Shown: positions 10,740-22,624 of the stretch, one piece after another
Position numbering within the stretch: the first letter of the stretch is position 1
How the letters are laid out: the number at the start of each line of letters is the position of its first letter
Assembly: GCA_030015575.1 (NCBI GenBank)
Contig: JASDDO010000024.1
Location: 219,686,996-219,750,995 of the forward strand
Length of the DNA: 64,000 bases
Origin: Agapanthus africanus
Lineage: Eukaryota; Streptophyta; Magnoliopsida; Asparagales; Amaryllidaceae
Direction of reading: 5' to 3'
Notes under the pieces: generated by a model
Told to the model about the DNA's origin: nothing
The model's database searches: none
Seen by the model: the letters and a program-made list of their open reading frames with translations, nothing else
Made by a program: the position numbers and the translations under genes

Positions 10740-13551
10740 CTAAGTGGACTCTCCATACGAGCGATTACCCCAAGAAACAAGCACAAGGGGGATAACCTTG
10801 TTCTTAAGAACCATTTCCCTTCGATCCACGATTTCAATCGGTCGCTCCTCAAAAGTCAAGTCTTCTCGTACTGTTAGCTCCGAATGATCCAAAACGTGTG
10901 TTTCATCTCGAACGTACTTACGGAGTTGAGATACGTGAAACACATCGTGCACATTTGCCAAGGACTGCGGTAACGCCAAACGATACGCTACCTCACCAAC
11001 ACACTCCACGATCTCAAGGGTCCAATGAATCGAGGACTAAGCTTTCCTCGACTTCCAAAACGAATCACCCCTCTAGTCGGTGATATCTTCAAGAATACCA
11101 AAACACCCACGATGAACTCCAGAGGTCTTCTTGACGTATCTGCCCAACTCTTCTGTCGGTCCTGTGCTGCCTTCATATGATTTCTGATAGGGTTAACCTT
11201 CTCAACTGTCTGCACAACCAAATCTGGTCCCAATAATCTTCGTTCACCGACATCGTCCCAACAAACAGGTGAACGGCATTTACGACCATACAAAGCTTCA
11301 AATGGAGCCATCTGAATAGTTGTCTGAAAACTGTTGTTGTAAGACAACTCCACCAAAAGTAGATGATCCTCCCAAGACCCCTTGAAGTCCAACCTGCATG
11401 TTCTCAACGTATCCTCAAGAGTTTGGATCGTTCTCTCCGACTGACCATCAGTTTGAGGATGATAAGCTGTGCTAAACTTCAATCGAGTCCCCAAACTTTC
11501 CTGTAGACTCCGCCAAAAGTGTGATAAGAACCGAGTGTCCCGATCGGATACAATGCTCACCGGTACTCCATGCAATCTTACAATCTCTTGCATGTACCGC
11601 TCTGCCAAAGTCTCTGTTGATTGACCAACCCGGAAAGGAATAAAGTGAGATGCCTTGGTCAACCGATCAACAATCACCTATACAGCATTGTTGCCCTTTG
11701 GACTCCGCGGTAAAGCCGTCATGAAATCCATGGTTATATGTTCCCACTTCCACTGAGGAATCGGAAGTGATTGCAATAAACCAGCAACCCTTTGATGTTC
11801 AGCCTTAACTTGCTGACACACCAAGCACTTTGCCACAAAGCGAGCAATCTCCCGCTTCATGCCCTCCCACCAGAAATGCTGTCGAATATCTCGGTACATC
11901 TTTGTGCCTCCTGGATGTACAGAATAAGCTAAACTGTGTGCCTCCTTCATAAGCTCTTCACGAACATCACCCTTTGGCACACACAAACGGCTACCATACC
12001 TCAATGAACCATCTTCGTGGATCAATAAATCTGTTCGTAGCCCGGCTTCAACCTGCTCTCGAAACTTTTGCAGTCTAGGATCATGCGATTGAGCTGCTTT
12101 AATATTCTCGATCAATGACGAATGTACTTGCAGTTGCAACAACTGTCCCGTATAATGTGGTAGCACAACCTCCAAGTCAAATCTTCGAAAATCCGCGACG
12201 ATCTCCTTCTGCGTAGTTAACACCTGAATTATTGGTAACCGACTAAGCGCATCCGGCACAACATTAACCTTCCCCGGATGGTACTTAAGATCAAGATCGT
12301 AGTCAGCCATTAACATGAAGCATCTACGCTGCCTCATGTTAAGCTCCTTCTGTGTGAACACATACTTCAAGCTCTTATGATCTGTAAAACTTCGACTCTT
12401 TCGCCCAAAAGGTAATGTCTCCAAATCTTCAAAGCGAAAATCACAGTCGCAAGCTCCAAGTCATGAGTTGGATAATTCTTCTCATGGGTCTTCAACTGTC
12501 TCAATGCGTATGCTACAACCTTCCCATGCTGCATCAAAACACATCCCAATCCTTTCCCAGATGCGTCGCTATGAATCACCAATCCTCCGGAATTGTCTGG
12601 TACGGTCAAAATAGGGGCGGTTATCAACTTCTGCTTCAACGTCTCGAAAGCTAACGCACACTTATCCGCCCATAAAAAAGGTACCTCATTGCGCGTAAGC
12701 TTGGTCAATGGCTCTACCAGACGAGCAAAGTTCTCCACAAATCTCCTGTAATATCCGGCTAATCCAAGGAAACTTCTTATCTCAGCAACATTCTTTGGAA
12801 TAGGCCAATCTCGAACTACTGCAATCTTTTCTGGATCGACGGCAATGCCATCGCCAGACACAACATGCCCCAAAAACCTTACTTCCTCCATCCAAAACTC
12901 GCACCTGCTCATCTTCGCATATAACTTCTCCTGTCTCAACGTCTGCAGTGCGATCTTCAAATGCTCAGCATGCTCTTCAAAACTCTTCGAGTAAACCAAA
13001 ATATCGTCAATGAATACCACAATGAACTGATCCAAGAACGGTAAAAAGATTCGGTTCCTCAAGTCCATGAATACTGCCGGCGCATTCGTTACTCCGAAGG
13101 GCATCACTAAGTACTCGTAATGTCCATACCGAGTTCGGAACGCCGTCTTGCAAATATCTTCTGTTTTCACTCGGTCCTGATGATATCCGGATCGCAAATC
13201 CAGCTTCGAGAATACCCTCGCGCCACTAAGCTGCTCAAAAAGTTCTCCAATGCGAGCGATAGGGTACTTGTTCTTAATAGTTACCCGATTTAATTCTCGA
13301 TAGTCGATGCACATCCTTCTTGTGCCATCCTTCTTCTTTATTAGAAGAAATGGAGCTCCCCAAGGTGAGTTACTGCTTCGAATCCAACCCTTTTCAAGCA
13401 ATTCAGCAACCTGTTTCTTTACTTCTTCCAACTCTACTGGCGCCATTAGATAATACGCTTTAGATACTGGCATTGCACCAGGAATAAGATCAATTGCGAA
13501 CTCCACGTCTCTCCTCGGCGGTAAACCCGATATATCTTCAAACACATCCAT
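10740..13551 (-). pseudogene. Tekay pol: reverse transcriptase, RNase H, integrase, chromodomain (broken)
   Basis: Reading leftwards from 13551, RT comes first (substrate-site region [11 protein letters not shown], active site [11 protein letters not shown]), then RNase H ([13 protein letters not shown]), and a frameshift near 12400 in the segment that reads VFTDHKS intact in the copy at 63215. Integrase follows in the frame 12424-11678, with its zinc finger (two His upstream, then CLVCQQ) and the first catalytic Asp (MDFMTALP). After a stop near 11678, frame 11677-10988 carries VSDRDTRF and the QTDGQSERTIQT block with the catalytic Glu. The chromodomain part (FHVSQLRKYV, then VLVSWGNRSYGEST) needs a further frame change near 11000. 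Family reaction: copying element RNA to DNA and integrating it. Protease coding is absent upstream. Confidence 0.9.
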
Positions 13552-13691
13552 AGAATCACGAACAACAGCCGGCTCTTTGCTTTCATCACTTCCATTGATG
13601 CAAGAATATTGTTTGTCGGCCTAGCCCTAAACTCGACCGGCCCGACCGAACTACTTCCTTAACGCAACTGCTGTCTGCTGCAAACTCCCTT

Positions 13692-14398
13692 TCATCCCAG
13701 ATAAACTCTGCTGCTCTTGGCTGCTGCAAGTATTTGTGAGAAAGTGGTCAAACCCAGGGAGACAATCTGCCTCTGGATGTCCACGTCCAGTCTGCGCATG
13801 AACCTCCGTGCCCTGTCTGCATCGTTGGCAACTAAAGGTCCAGCGAAACTACTGAGTCTCGTCCATTCTGCTACATGCACATCTACAGGTGCTCCCTTCT
13901 GCTTTAGTCCGATGAACTTATCTTCCATTTCCTCCCGCGCAGTCCGCGGGAAGAACTTCTCCAGGAAACTCTTAGAAAAATCCGCCCACTTGATCGGCTT
14001 GGGCAAGCGGGTCTCCTCAACAAGCCACCATTCTCGGGCGTAGTCCACTAGCTGAATGCGTACCACAACAACCTTTTTGTCATCTGGAATCTGTGCCGCA
14101 AAAAGCAAGTTCTCTGTGTCAACTAGCCACTGCTCCACTGGCAACAGCTCCTTTAAACCAGTAAATGTAGACGGACCCAACCGCCTGAAATCTGCTACGG
14201 TCCCTACTCGGTCAACTGGTCTAGCTCCAATATTGTTCACAGACTGCTGAACGATCTGCAAACCTTCCCGAAACGAGTCCGCTTGCTGCTGGATCAGCTC
14301 GGTCTGTTTCTTTGATTCTCCAGCATTCCTCTTATCACTCCAAGTATGGCGGCTTCGTCCACACGCCTCTGGTATGTCTTCAATTTCTTACCGGCCAT
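13692..14398 (-). pseudogene. Tekay gag fragment
   Basis: The likely start is the ATG at 14398-14396 (MAGKKLKTYQRRVDEAA), followed by a frameshift near 14320 into the long frame ending at 13692. That frame has the retrotransposon gag fold: ADFRRLGPSTFTG, VEQWLVDTENLLF, AREWW and WADFSKSFLEKFFP. Gag forms the particle in which reverse transcription occurs. The normal C-terminal CCHC zinc knuckle is missing, and RT begins only about 140 bp further on, which points to a deletion that also removed the protease. Confidence 0.82.
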
Positions 14399-14745
14399 AA
14401 TCCTGAACTCAAAATACCCAACATTAGAATGATGATAGATTTTGAATATAGATCAAGGCTAGAACTCCAAGATACTTAAATAGAGTACCGCATTGTAACT
14501 ATGCCGCGGTGTCATAGCCATAATTGCATAACTCCATCCAAGTCGCCTAAGTCCTAGAGATAACAAGGAATCAGGTTTTCGAATCGATATGCAAAGAAAG
14601 TTTGCACATCGTAAAAGATATAATCAGGAAGAATGTGATTCAAGAATGGTAAAACGGTCAAGGTGGCAGGACATGTTTCCTAAACACGGGTATTCTGATA
14701 CGTGTATTGGGTACAATACCCAACAACAAAAGAATCAACTCCTAT

Positions 14746-14758
14746 GGCTCTGATACCA
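14746..14758 (-). other. Primer binding site of the nested Tekay element
   Basis: On the minus strand this reads TGGTATCAGAGCC, the initiator tRNA-Met type. It lies 9 bp inside the LTR end (spacer TGGTTCTTT), an unusually wide gap. The interval 14399-14745 is untranslated leader with no feature I recognise. Confidence 0.75.
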
Positions 14759-14767
14759 AAAGAACCA

Positions 14768-17700
14768 TGTCACGCCCCGCTTCCCAAAGTACGCTAGATT
14801 GGGCACGTGACATAGCCAACCATGCTACCTGTGGGTAGGAAGTATCCATCCACAGTCACATTACGGCTGTAGAGATATCAAGAACAAGATAAAACTATCT
14901 AAAACATGTCCATAATCCAGAATAACAGGAGTCAATAATAAATAAATACGGAAGCAAATGATCCAATACAAATAACTGAAAAGTGTGTCCCATAATGCGG
15001 GCTCATATCAGGAAATAAATGCAGGAAATAAAACTAACTACTACTGAACTCACAGCTCAGCCTGCTGGCTAAAGTACTCATGCTCGGACTGCAACAGCGG
15101 TACGGAATCTGGGCCATGCAAAACCCAGACGTCAGCGCGTCATGTCATCAAGTAATATGATATGAACAGTGTAGCGGGCAATGTAATATAAACATGAATA
15201 CAGAAACAATAATATGAATCATACCAGTACAGGGTAGCGTGCAGTGGGTAAACTAAACTGTTCTATCAGGTTTTCTATTCTAAAGTCTTTGAAATCAATT
15301 GATGAATTATCGATGTAACTCAATAGTATCCCGTACATACCCGGGACCACGGCCACAATATTCTCGGCTGCAGCCGAGACATGCCGCTAGGCACAAAACA
15401 GGAATGTGTACACTCGATAGTATCTCGTACATACCCGGGACCACGGCCACAATATTCTCGGCTGAAACCGAGACATGCCGCTAGGCACAAAACAGGAATG
15501 TGTACACTCAATACAGGTAGTGAACTGTCGAGTTACAAGTCAGATTTCACCTTTGATTTCCCCATACCCCCAAGTTATATGTGTATGTCAAGTCAGGTAT
15601 CCAGTAATCAAGAAACTAATGCCAACACAGGATCAGGTAAACAGGTTTGTCTGGATAGACAACAGGAACGGTCCATGAGGACTACATGTTATGTTTGTTG
15701 GTATTAGACACAAGATCAGGTAACAGGTAAAGCCATGGTACATCAGGTCAAGCCAGGTAATGTATAAAGGTGTCATGTCATGTCAAGAGTGTACGGTACC
15801 ATGTCATGTCAAGTAGGAAGTATAACAGGTCATGTCAGGAAGCACAAGATGTCATGTGGGTGCTCATAATCAAACTAACATAAGCATATGTATAAATAAA
15901 CAAGCATGAGTATCAGAACAATAAACTGGAACATGTAATATGATATGCAAATAGATATAATTTCAAGGATATGGATGCACAGTTATCGATTAGGGTTGCA
16001 TTTATAGTTCCAATATTAATTAGGATGCAATTTATTAAACATGGAGTGTTAATATCACATTATTATGTAGTAATGTGATCTATGGATGCAATTATATGTA
16101 TCTTAAATGCGATGGATGCAAACGAGTATCCGAAAAGTTATAAAACTATAAAATGGTAATGTGGGATGTACAACTAAGCAATATGTGATATAAATATTGA
16201 TATAATAATATGAATATGGATAGCATATTCAAAGCGGTTAATAACTATAAAAGTGGTATTGATTAACCATGCATAAGAAAGTTCCGTTCAGAAATTCAGC
16301 GTCACCCTAATTTGTAAAATAGCTTAAAAATAACAAACGTTCTCCAAACGGGACGTGTCTTATACCAAAACAAAGATAATTCAATAAGGTTTTCATTTTT
16401 ATAAGTATAAGCATCTCAGGTTGTCCCTACAAAAAGTTATGAACATTCGAAATTGAAAGTTTGCTGCTGGAATTTTCCTGGACAGCAGTTTGGAGACATT
16501 TTCATTTGCATTTTACGTTATTTAAACAATTTATTTTGTAAGTAAATATTTCATAGAGTTATAGTATTCTGAGTTAGCTTCGTAACGAACTAAAGAACGT
16601 ATACTAATGATTTTTCTATGATTTATAATGAATTTTATAAGGTAAGGTGTACAGTAAATTTCAGATTTGTCGTATCCGCTTTTTCAACGACGTTTCATGT
16701 GTAAACTATAATATTTTAAATATATAATATCATAAAATGCAGATTATAAACTAATTAAAAATAATAATAAGAAATATTACGACGATATATATTTTAATTG
16801 ATATGGATGCAGTATAATGTAATCTAGTATGTCACAAGATAAGTTTTCATGATCTAGATTTAATATGATATAAACGGATGCAAACGGAATATCGAAACGT
16901 TATAAAATTAAACATGGGGCACTAGATTTAAACTATAGGTATGGTATTTATTTAAATAGGTATAAAATGAATTATATAGCATGTAGCAAGATTAATTTGC
17001 CTCGATGGGTCGCGAATCGGGAAAACGGAACGTTAACCGTCGGCGGGGAAAACTCGCGACGAGCGCACGGTTCACGGAATGAACCCAAACGACGAACAAA
17101 GAAACCACACGGTTCGGGGTACCTCGCTGGAACGTCGAGAAGCGTCACCGGCACGACGGAATTCCGGCAACAAAAGAACAGTTAAAAAAATGAGAAACAA
17201 GACATGAAGTAAGAAGAGAAAGAATGATAAAGAGAAGTACGAGAGAATATATGAGGGAAAGAGAGAGAGAAAAAAAGTGGAGAGAGAGAGAAAAGGGAAA
17301 GAGAGAAAGTGGGGCCCACGGGGTTAAAGGGGAGGTTGCGATTGGCTGAGAGAATAAATTGAGAAGGATATAAAAGATTGTAAAAATATTATATGGTTAA
17401 CTTAAAGATTTAAAAGATAGGTAATGAACAGTAAGATATCAGGTTAGTTAGAAAAAATTTATGCGATGGTTTTAATAATATTAAAATTTGGGATTTTGGC
17501 GTCAAATAAAACATTTCCAAATCGCGCCCGGGTCGAGTTCAAAAATTTGAAATTGAAATAATAGAATTTTAAGCGGGATCCAAATTTTAAAATTAAGTGT
17601 TTTATGATTAAAAAGCACACCCCCAAAACGGACACACGTACGTGCACGTAGCCATCCAAACTCGCCCGTTTCACTGAACGGGACGAGAACACAATGCATG

Positions 17701-17904
17701 GACGCTACCACGAGACTAGGGGTGTCAAGTAGGCCAAGATGAATATTTTCAATTTTATTTTAGATGCCAAAATTTGTTATATGTAGAAATGACTTTGCCG
17801 GGTAAATTTTACAGTAAGCAACAAACAAGCAAGTTAAATGAAATGAGTACCACATTATGCTCAAATAGTAACTGAAAATAGTAGTATTGGGCTCGGGTGT
17901 TACA
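14768..17904 (-). repeat. 5' LTR of the nested Tekay element (3137 bp)
   Basis: It is the same as 7592-10631 with scattered substitutions, plus a tandem duplication of 94 bp (15323-15416 and 15417-15510). That duplication is shared with the other Tekay copy at 62073-62260. As the 5' LTR it would carry the active promoter. The right end TGTTACA abuts the CCAGG target duplication. Confidence 0.92.
15323..15510. repeat. 94 bp tandem duplication in the Tekay 5' LTR
   Basis: Two units start ATAGTATC and end GTGTACACTCG or GTGTACACTCA. Unit 1 contains the 18 bp perfect palindrome TCTCGGCTGCAGCCGAGA, broken in unit 2. LTR 7592-10631 has a single unit (8153-8246); the copy at 61511 has two. Confidence 0.9.
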
Positions 17905-18298
17905 CCAGGGGAACGTCGGGTTTCAGTTGCGACTCAAGGAAACCCGGGGCTTCCAGATTATCTGTATTGTTCTGTGATATTTATTACTTTTCTGTGATGT
18001 TGCATTTATCATGCCTGGAGCGATTATTATATATTGATATATATACTAGTAGATATTGTATATGTTTTACACCCGTGCTAGTCCAGTCCCCGCTCTGTCG
18101 TTAGTTAAGTAACCTAACGGGTGATGACGGGACCCAGTGGCGAATGCGGATGGCATATACGTACATCATATCTGCGTTCTTTTCTGGTGTGATTAATTGA
18201 TGGGACTGTGTTGATTCAGATCAATGCAAGAAAAACAAACCTATTCGATGTTGTTGAAACAATTTTCAAAAAGCTGTTATTACAAGGACGTTTTCATT

Positions 18299-18530
18299 TG
18301 CTTTGCACAGCGGTATTCAGTTTGGAATATCCAGCACCTCATTCGACGAGGCAAGGGCCGAGATCCCTTCATCGGGAGTGACCCCTTGGGCAGAAGTTTG
18401 CTTCAGGGTAATAACTTCACTATAGTCGATTACTTTTTGCTTTGCATCGCGGTATTCAGTTTAGAATATCCTGCACTTCATTCTACGGAGGAAAAGCCGA
18501 GATCCCTTCACCGGGAGTGACCTCTTTAGC
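18299..18530. repeat. Two-unit tandem repeat, period 139 bp
   Basis: Units begin TGCTTTGCA at 18299 and 18438 and share the CGGTATTCAGTTT.GAATATCC and GAGATCCCTTCA.CGGGAGTGACC blocks. They are diverged and lie inside the copia internal region; no coding sense is evident. Confidence 0.7.
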
Positions 18531-19277
18531 AAAGGTTTTCGCCACTATATTTTTGTAAAAAGCTATCAGGTTCCTTCAACGATATCAAGTTCATTACGTT
18601 AAAGGTTTTTCGCTAAAAACCATTGGTAGCCCTCCGTCATTTCAGACGGGTAGCACTTAGTATTCATGCTATATTTGTTGGCGTTAGTCAAGGCATAGTG
18701 TATGGTAGCTATTTGTTATTTTTCTTTTGCATAGATAGATGCGTTGGTTTGGAACAGTCGTACAGCCTTGTTGGCCCTAGTCAAGGGCTTGTATGGGTTG
18801 GTTCAAATTAACCTGGACAATGACGGGTGGAACTTGACATGTGACTTATGATTTGTTGGCCTTAGTCAAGGTCATAAGAGCATGGGGTAAAAATCATATC
18901 GGGAGTTTCAAATATACAGAAAACTTGTCAGGCATGCGCATACCTTCTGGAGTGTGATAACGTAAGTGGACTCCATCACGTTATCATGCGATGATAGTTG
19001 GATCCCGATTCCCATTGATTAGTTGGTTTACTCCTCGGGTGATCCCGACTAATTCTTCTTTCAGGTTTGGAGGAGAATTTAAGGATACAATGGGAGACAT
19101 CCTGATTAGATAAAGTGATTAACCATTCTGATCTAGGTTAGAGTACACGCAGAGTGTTTCTTTTCTCTCTCTCTTTGGCAGCGACCATGGCCTGACCCTA
19201 GACTATGACTCAGTGACCAAGTTAACCGAACTTTCTTAAAACACTGGCTTTTGGATTGTCTGAGTTGCATACATCAT

Positions 19278-20060
19278 TACCACTCCTTCTTTTACCCTTT
19301 GCATTTCTCCAGAACACCCCGTATCACTACGAACATCCACTTCCATTGGATAAATCCATCGTACAGTTACATACGAACTCAAAGGAACTTGTTCCAGATT
19401 CGAGGATGGATTCTTGTTCTGGAGAGATTGAATAGGATTATTCGGTTGTCTTTTCCCTTTACCTTCTCTCAGGTTGTGAGTACTCCTAGGATGAGACAGT
19501 ACACCTATTACGCTTATTAAATAGTCTTCTTCTAAACCATAGGCCGGTGCCGAAAGGTAGAAAATGAAGAAAACCAATTATCCTAAGTGTGGTGTACAGA
19601 AGGTAATGAGTAAAGACAAATAATGGGATTAGAAAGAGGGCAAAGTAAATTGCAGCTGGTATCATTCACGACCAAACCAAGTATTTCATCGCCACTCCTA
19701 TTTCACTTTTGTATTTCTCCATAACACCCCGTATCACTACGAACATCCGCTTCCATTGGATAAATCCATCGTATGGTTATATACGAACTCGAAGGAACTT
19801 GTTCCAGTTCGAGGATGGATTCTGGTTCAGGAGAAATAGGAATAAGGTTTATTCAGTTGTCTTTTATCTTTACCTTCTCTCAGGTTGCGAGTACTCCTAG
19901 GATTAGGAAAGTACACCTATTATGTTTATTGGATAGTCTTCTTCCAAACCATAGGCCGGTGCCGAACGGTAGAGAAGAAAGAAAACCATTTAGCCTAAGG
20001 GGGTATACAGAAGGTGATGAGTAAAGACAAATAAAGGGATTTGGAGAGATGGCAAAGAAA
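19278..20060. repeat. Two-unit tandem repeat, period about 410 bp
   Basis: The shared anchor GTATCACTACGAACATCC lies at 19321 and again at 19731. Similarity runs through ATACGAACTC, CTTGTTCCAG and a GAGTAAAGACAAATAA block in both units. Short frames in both units (for example 19251-19520 and 19709-19900) are the same non-coding repeat read twice. Confidence 0.75.
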
Positions 20061-21639
20061 TATATAGTTATAGTCATGAATTTGGATGATGGAAGAGGCA
20101 TTACTAAGAATACCCGGATACCCCTTCGAAACATATTCATATTTTAGTTTCACTGTGCATTGTTAATAGAAAACTGATTTCCCAATTAGACCTTGCTCCA
20201 GGGTATGTATTTACCAGGTTTGATTCTCACATCTGTATGGTTTTACAGATGATGATTGGGAGTAAGTTATTGGGAATTAGGTGATCATCCTCATTATATC
20301 GGAATTCGTTGTAATTGGTGATATTTGAGGAAATCGCCTGGGTTTTTGTCGGACGGCAAATATTTGGTTTTGAATATACGTTGTTATGCACCAATTTCAA
20401 ACTGATATATCTGTACGTTTATTTTATAAAGTGAGATATAACTTTTTGAAATTATGTCCATGACATTTACCTATATCAGTTGATGGTTAGGTAAGGAGCA
20501 TTCAACAGCGGTGTAATTCTTCATAACCATAGTACAGTTTTCAACCTACGACGCACAGGATTTGAGTTATTCAACTCAGGGGACTTATATAGAGTATTGT
20601 ATGTTGTCTAGTGTCCATTAGGACAGAGGGGTTGGTGCTCGTACTATATTCAGTTTACTTGTGACTTCTTTAGTTTTTAGACACGTGTTTCGTAGAAATA
20701 CAATGTCCAAGTTTTGAGAAGTTATAGGTACAAGAATAAAGTAGAGAACCACGTGTTGCAAGTATCGGGATTCTTCAAGGTGATCGAAAATGTAGATACT
20801 TGTGTTTGGTATTCAGTTGATAGTAATGGTTTTGAGAACTTGTTTCTCTTTCAGGTTACTCATAATTGGATGAACTGCTAAGTTGAGTAATGCTGATCGG
20901 CCCCTCTCCATTTAGTTGACATGCACTGGAGACAATTGCATGATTTGAATCTGGTTCCAATTAAATCAGTGTCTCTGTTTCTATATTGTATATAGAACGG
21001 TTAATATCTTAACAATGTTAAGGTATGTGGAGTTGTCTGGCTTATGATTAAAACCAGACTCTGGATAACTCAAGGCATGTTTCTGTAATGGCAGTTTGTG
21101 GGTTAACCTGGGCTATGATGAGGGTTGATTTTCTACCATCTGGAAGATCAATAGTGATATTGTTCTTGACTTGCCACAGTTTTAGCAAAATGGATTTTTT
21201 CAGAAAACAGTAGTGGGAGTATAGTAGAACTGGAAGTGATTCCAGAACCGCAAATGATTACTGAAAATTTAATAGGACCTAAACATTCAATCAGGTTTGA
21301 CATTCCATTAACCACTCCGCAGATATGGTGGGTAACCTCAGGCACCCGAGAGGTACTCCGGTATTCTCAAAGATGGTGACAGGGAGATTCTTGTTTATCC
21401 AGACTTGCTATTGCTGCTATTTCAGACCATGACACCCGGCAGAAGGATGAGTATATCGTCGTTCTAAACTAGCTTTAGAAGTGTACGTGTATATGACTCT
21501 GCCAGAGGGTTGTTGTGGTCAGTGGGAGCAGCGGAAGCATAGTGGGCAGATAGCTTGTGTCTATTTATAGACTAAAGCAAATATAGCGGAGATAGATCAT
21601 CTATTTTTGATATGACGGTCATAGGTTTTGACTTCATCA

Positions 21640-22290
21640 GAATAGGGGATAGATCTATTAAGAAGGTAGTAGGGTGTGATGTCCTGGTATTTGGATGATA
21701 TGTACTTTATAGGAAGTAAAATTCCTGTCCTACAATCGGTTATACTGTGGTTGTCACACAGTAGTTTCTCCACATAGGATATGGATATTATATCAGGCAT
21801 TCTGGTTACTAGATCTATGGTTTTAGATCTAGATTTGGGTAGTGTCCCAATCTGGGTACTTAGACAGTATTCTAAAGATATTTAGAATGAACGACTCCTG
21901 GCATGGTGGTGTACCTGCAGGTGATGGAGTCACCCTTTCTAAAGGTGTCTTACAGACTAAAGGAGAGGGGGATGTGCATGATTGGAAAATCACTTGCTTA
22001 GGCAATTGAGTCAATCATGAGATGTCAAGTACCACACCAGATGTTGTTTTTGCACTAGATGCAATAAGTTGAGATATTAATCCAATCATGGAGAAACGTT
22101 AGGAAGCAGTTTTAGAACATAAGTGGATGTTCTAGGGATATGATAACGACAGTCTCCTTCGGGAGACAGCTATCATTCCAGGCTTCCAAGGTGACCTGGA
22201 TGACAGAGTGACTGCCAAAGTTATAGTTTTCCCTCTGACGAGGGGCAGTAGTTTGGACAGGTGGTCCAAGCGGATACTGAGGGAGGCATG
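21640..22290 (+). pseudogene. Decayed copia pol remnant (reverse transcriptase to RNase H)
   Basis: Near 21681 the sequence reads SWYLDDMYFIGSKIPVLQ, which fits the copia RT active-site block (YVDDM.LIG..IP.L) and is followed by WLS and a decayed ILG-like segment. Near 22005 AIESIM resembles the AIGSLMYAM block of copia pol. Near 22180 FQGDLDDRVTA fits the RNase H segment F.SD.DD.KS. Many stops and frame changes separate the blocks, so no protein is made. These blocks assign the element to Ty1/copia; the lineage is uncertain. Confidence 0.6.
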
Positions 22291-22624
22291 GTGCAGGGTA
22301 CTGATTAAATTCAGTTGACGATACAGTCTAAGAAGTTTGCTGGATTTGGAGTTCATTTGTAAACTAGGTCCCATCAGATATCCAGACATATTCTAAGACA
22401 GGTATTGCTCATTTCGGGAGATGGATTTCTCCGGGAACTTGAGATAAAGAGAGACATAGAAAGAAACATCAGGGAAGATCCACTCACTGAGGCTATTTCT
22501 CGAACGCAATAGTTTTACAAACGAGCTTTGTGAAACTGATTAGTAGAGGAGTTGGGTGTTCGGTATCACACGGGCTGTGAGTATGCGACATCGCAATAAT
22601 TAGCCTTAAGTGCAAGTGGGAGAT

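Larger units (their letters stand above)
7592..17904 (-). mobile_element. Complete but defective Tekay-type Ty3/gypsy element (10,313 bp, minus strand)
   Basis: Both ends are TGTCACGCCCCGCTTCCC on the plus strand on the left and GGGCTCGGGTGTTACA on the right, flanked by perfect CCAGG duplications (7587-7591 and 17905-17909). In element orientation the order is 5' LTR (17904-14768), primer binding site, gag, RT, RNase H, integrase, chromodomain, 3' LTR (10631-7592). The two LTRs are very similar apart from one 94 bp unit, so the insertion looks recent. The CCHC knuckle and protease are missing between gag and RT, and pol has frameshifts and stops, so it is not autonomous. Confidence 0.93.
17910..22624 (+). 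other. Right internal part of the copia-type element
   Basis: This continues the internal region interrupted at 7591. From 17910 to about 21300 no domain can be read. It includes two tandem duplications (18299-18530 and 19278-20060) and three copies of a TTGTTGGC.TTAGTCAAGG phrase near 18677, 18769 and 18854. A decayed pol remnant lies near 21640-22290. The last bases, AAGTGGGAGA (about 22614-22623), are the polypurine tract. Confidence 0.65.

Noticed and set aside
17910-22624. Large non-coding (LARD-type) internal region
   Set aside because: A YLDDM reverse transcriptase box and an RNase H fragment near 21690-22190 show it is a decayed coding element instead.
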